Origin: Pseudomonas spelaei
Lineage (GTDB): Bacteria > Pseudomonadota > Gammaproteobacteria > Pseudomonadales > Pseudomonadaceae
Assembly (NCBI RefSeq): GCF_009724245.1
Contig: NZ_WNNK01000026.1
Coordinates: 1-64,000 of the forward strand
Reading direction: 5' to 3'
DNA length: 64,000 bases
Below, piece by piece: positions 63,780 to 64,000 of the stretch. A model generated the notes under the pieces. That model worked only from the letters and a program-made list of their open reading frames with translations. It was not told the DNA's origin and made no database searches. Positions within the stretch are counted from its first letter, which is position 1. Every line of letters begins with the position of its first letter. Both the position numbers and the translations under genes were made by a program.

Positions 63780-64000
63780 GCATCATCAAACTGCTGGCGA
63801 CGCTGAAAACCAAGGATATCCAACTGGCACTCAAGGGCGATCAGTTGTCGGTGCAGGGCAACAAGCAGGCATTGAGCGACCCGGCCGTATTGGCTGCCCT
63901 GCGTGAGCACAAACCGGCGCTGATCGAGTTGATCAAGACCGGTCAGTATTCGGCGACCAAGGCCGGCGAGGTGGAGGTTCCTGCCAACGGTATACCGGCA
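63776..64000 (+). CDS. lipopeptide NRPS 3, N-terminal part (cut by window end)
   Basis: A GTG start at 63776 overlaps the NRPS 2 stop (GTGA). The visible 75 residues are a second TubC-type docking domain (MSIIKLLATLKTKDIQLALK, then LAALREHKPALIELI) followed by a linker PANGIPA like those preceding the dual C/E domains of NRPS 2. It should continue with the terminal modules and thioesterase(s). In viscosin-type loci this third protein holds three or more modules. Confidence 0.9.

Overview
The window looks like a chromosome segment from a Pseudomonas of the fluorescens group. The evidence is the high GC content, the many ATGA-overlapping genes in operons, four GTGGGAGC-type REP/REPIN hairpins, a three-protein lipopeptide NRPS with dual condensation/epimerization domains, an ArnT with an Ais-like phosphatase, and overall gene content. 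No rRNA, tRNA, CRISPR array, insertion sequence or phage gene was seen. All coordinates, domain calls and adenylation codes were read by eye from the sequence.

Layout. (1) 116-8254: an inducible sugar or polyol catabolic locus with an RbsBAC-type ABC importer, a zinc medium-chain dehydrogenase, an FGGY kinase and an L-xylulose-reductase-like SDR, followed by a convergent LacI-type repressor. An 18-bp CG-centred palindrome at 116-133 is the likely operator and sits just after a candidate promoter. (2) 8305-17568, minus strand: a FadR/GntR regulator, a seven-gene operon (Liv-type importer, M20 amidohydrolase, amidase) and a LysR regulator, probably for uptake and hydrolysis of an amide or carbamoyl compound. 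(3) 17620-23732, minus: an alpha/beta hydrolase that has lost its nucleophile serine, a GT39 protein, ArnT, and an Ais-like heptose-phosphate phosphatase. The last three form a cell-surface LPS-modification group. (4) 24060-28261, plus: a LolCDE/Att-like ABC operon with a CrtC/AttH-like lipoprotein.

(5) 28296-34531, minus: the most interesting region. It is a compact AT-rich operon encoding a 93-residue double-glycine peptide with a glycine-zipper core, a small membrane protein (candidate immunity), a nucleotidyltransferase-fold protein, and a complete secretion system (HlyD-like adaptor, C39-peptidase ABC exporter, TolC-like outer-membrane protein). It reads as a Pseudomonas class II microcin system with an unusual nucleotidyltransferase. 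A perfect LexA-type palindrome (34824-34843) lies upstream. (6) 34925-42477: a secreted repeat-domain protein with a strong terminator, a strictosidine-synthase-like protein, a fatty-acid hydroxylase, an orphan HpaR-like MarR regulator with a RidA protein, and an unknown membrane protein.

(7) 40169-64000: the lipopeptide locus. A NodT-type outer-membrane lipoprotein and a LuxR regulator lie divergent to a two-module NRPS (starter C domain). A GATase1-AraC regulator follows, then a four-module NRPS, then the start of a third NRPS cut by the window end. The 2+4 arrangement is that of viscosin, orfamide and arthrofactin synthetases. The adenylation codes read Leu - Gln/Glu-like - Ser - Val - Leu - Ser; Ser in place of the usual Thr at position 3 would be a departure from the described groups I know.
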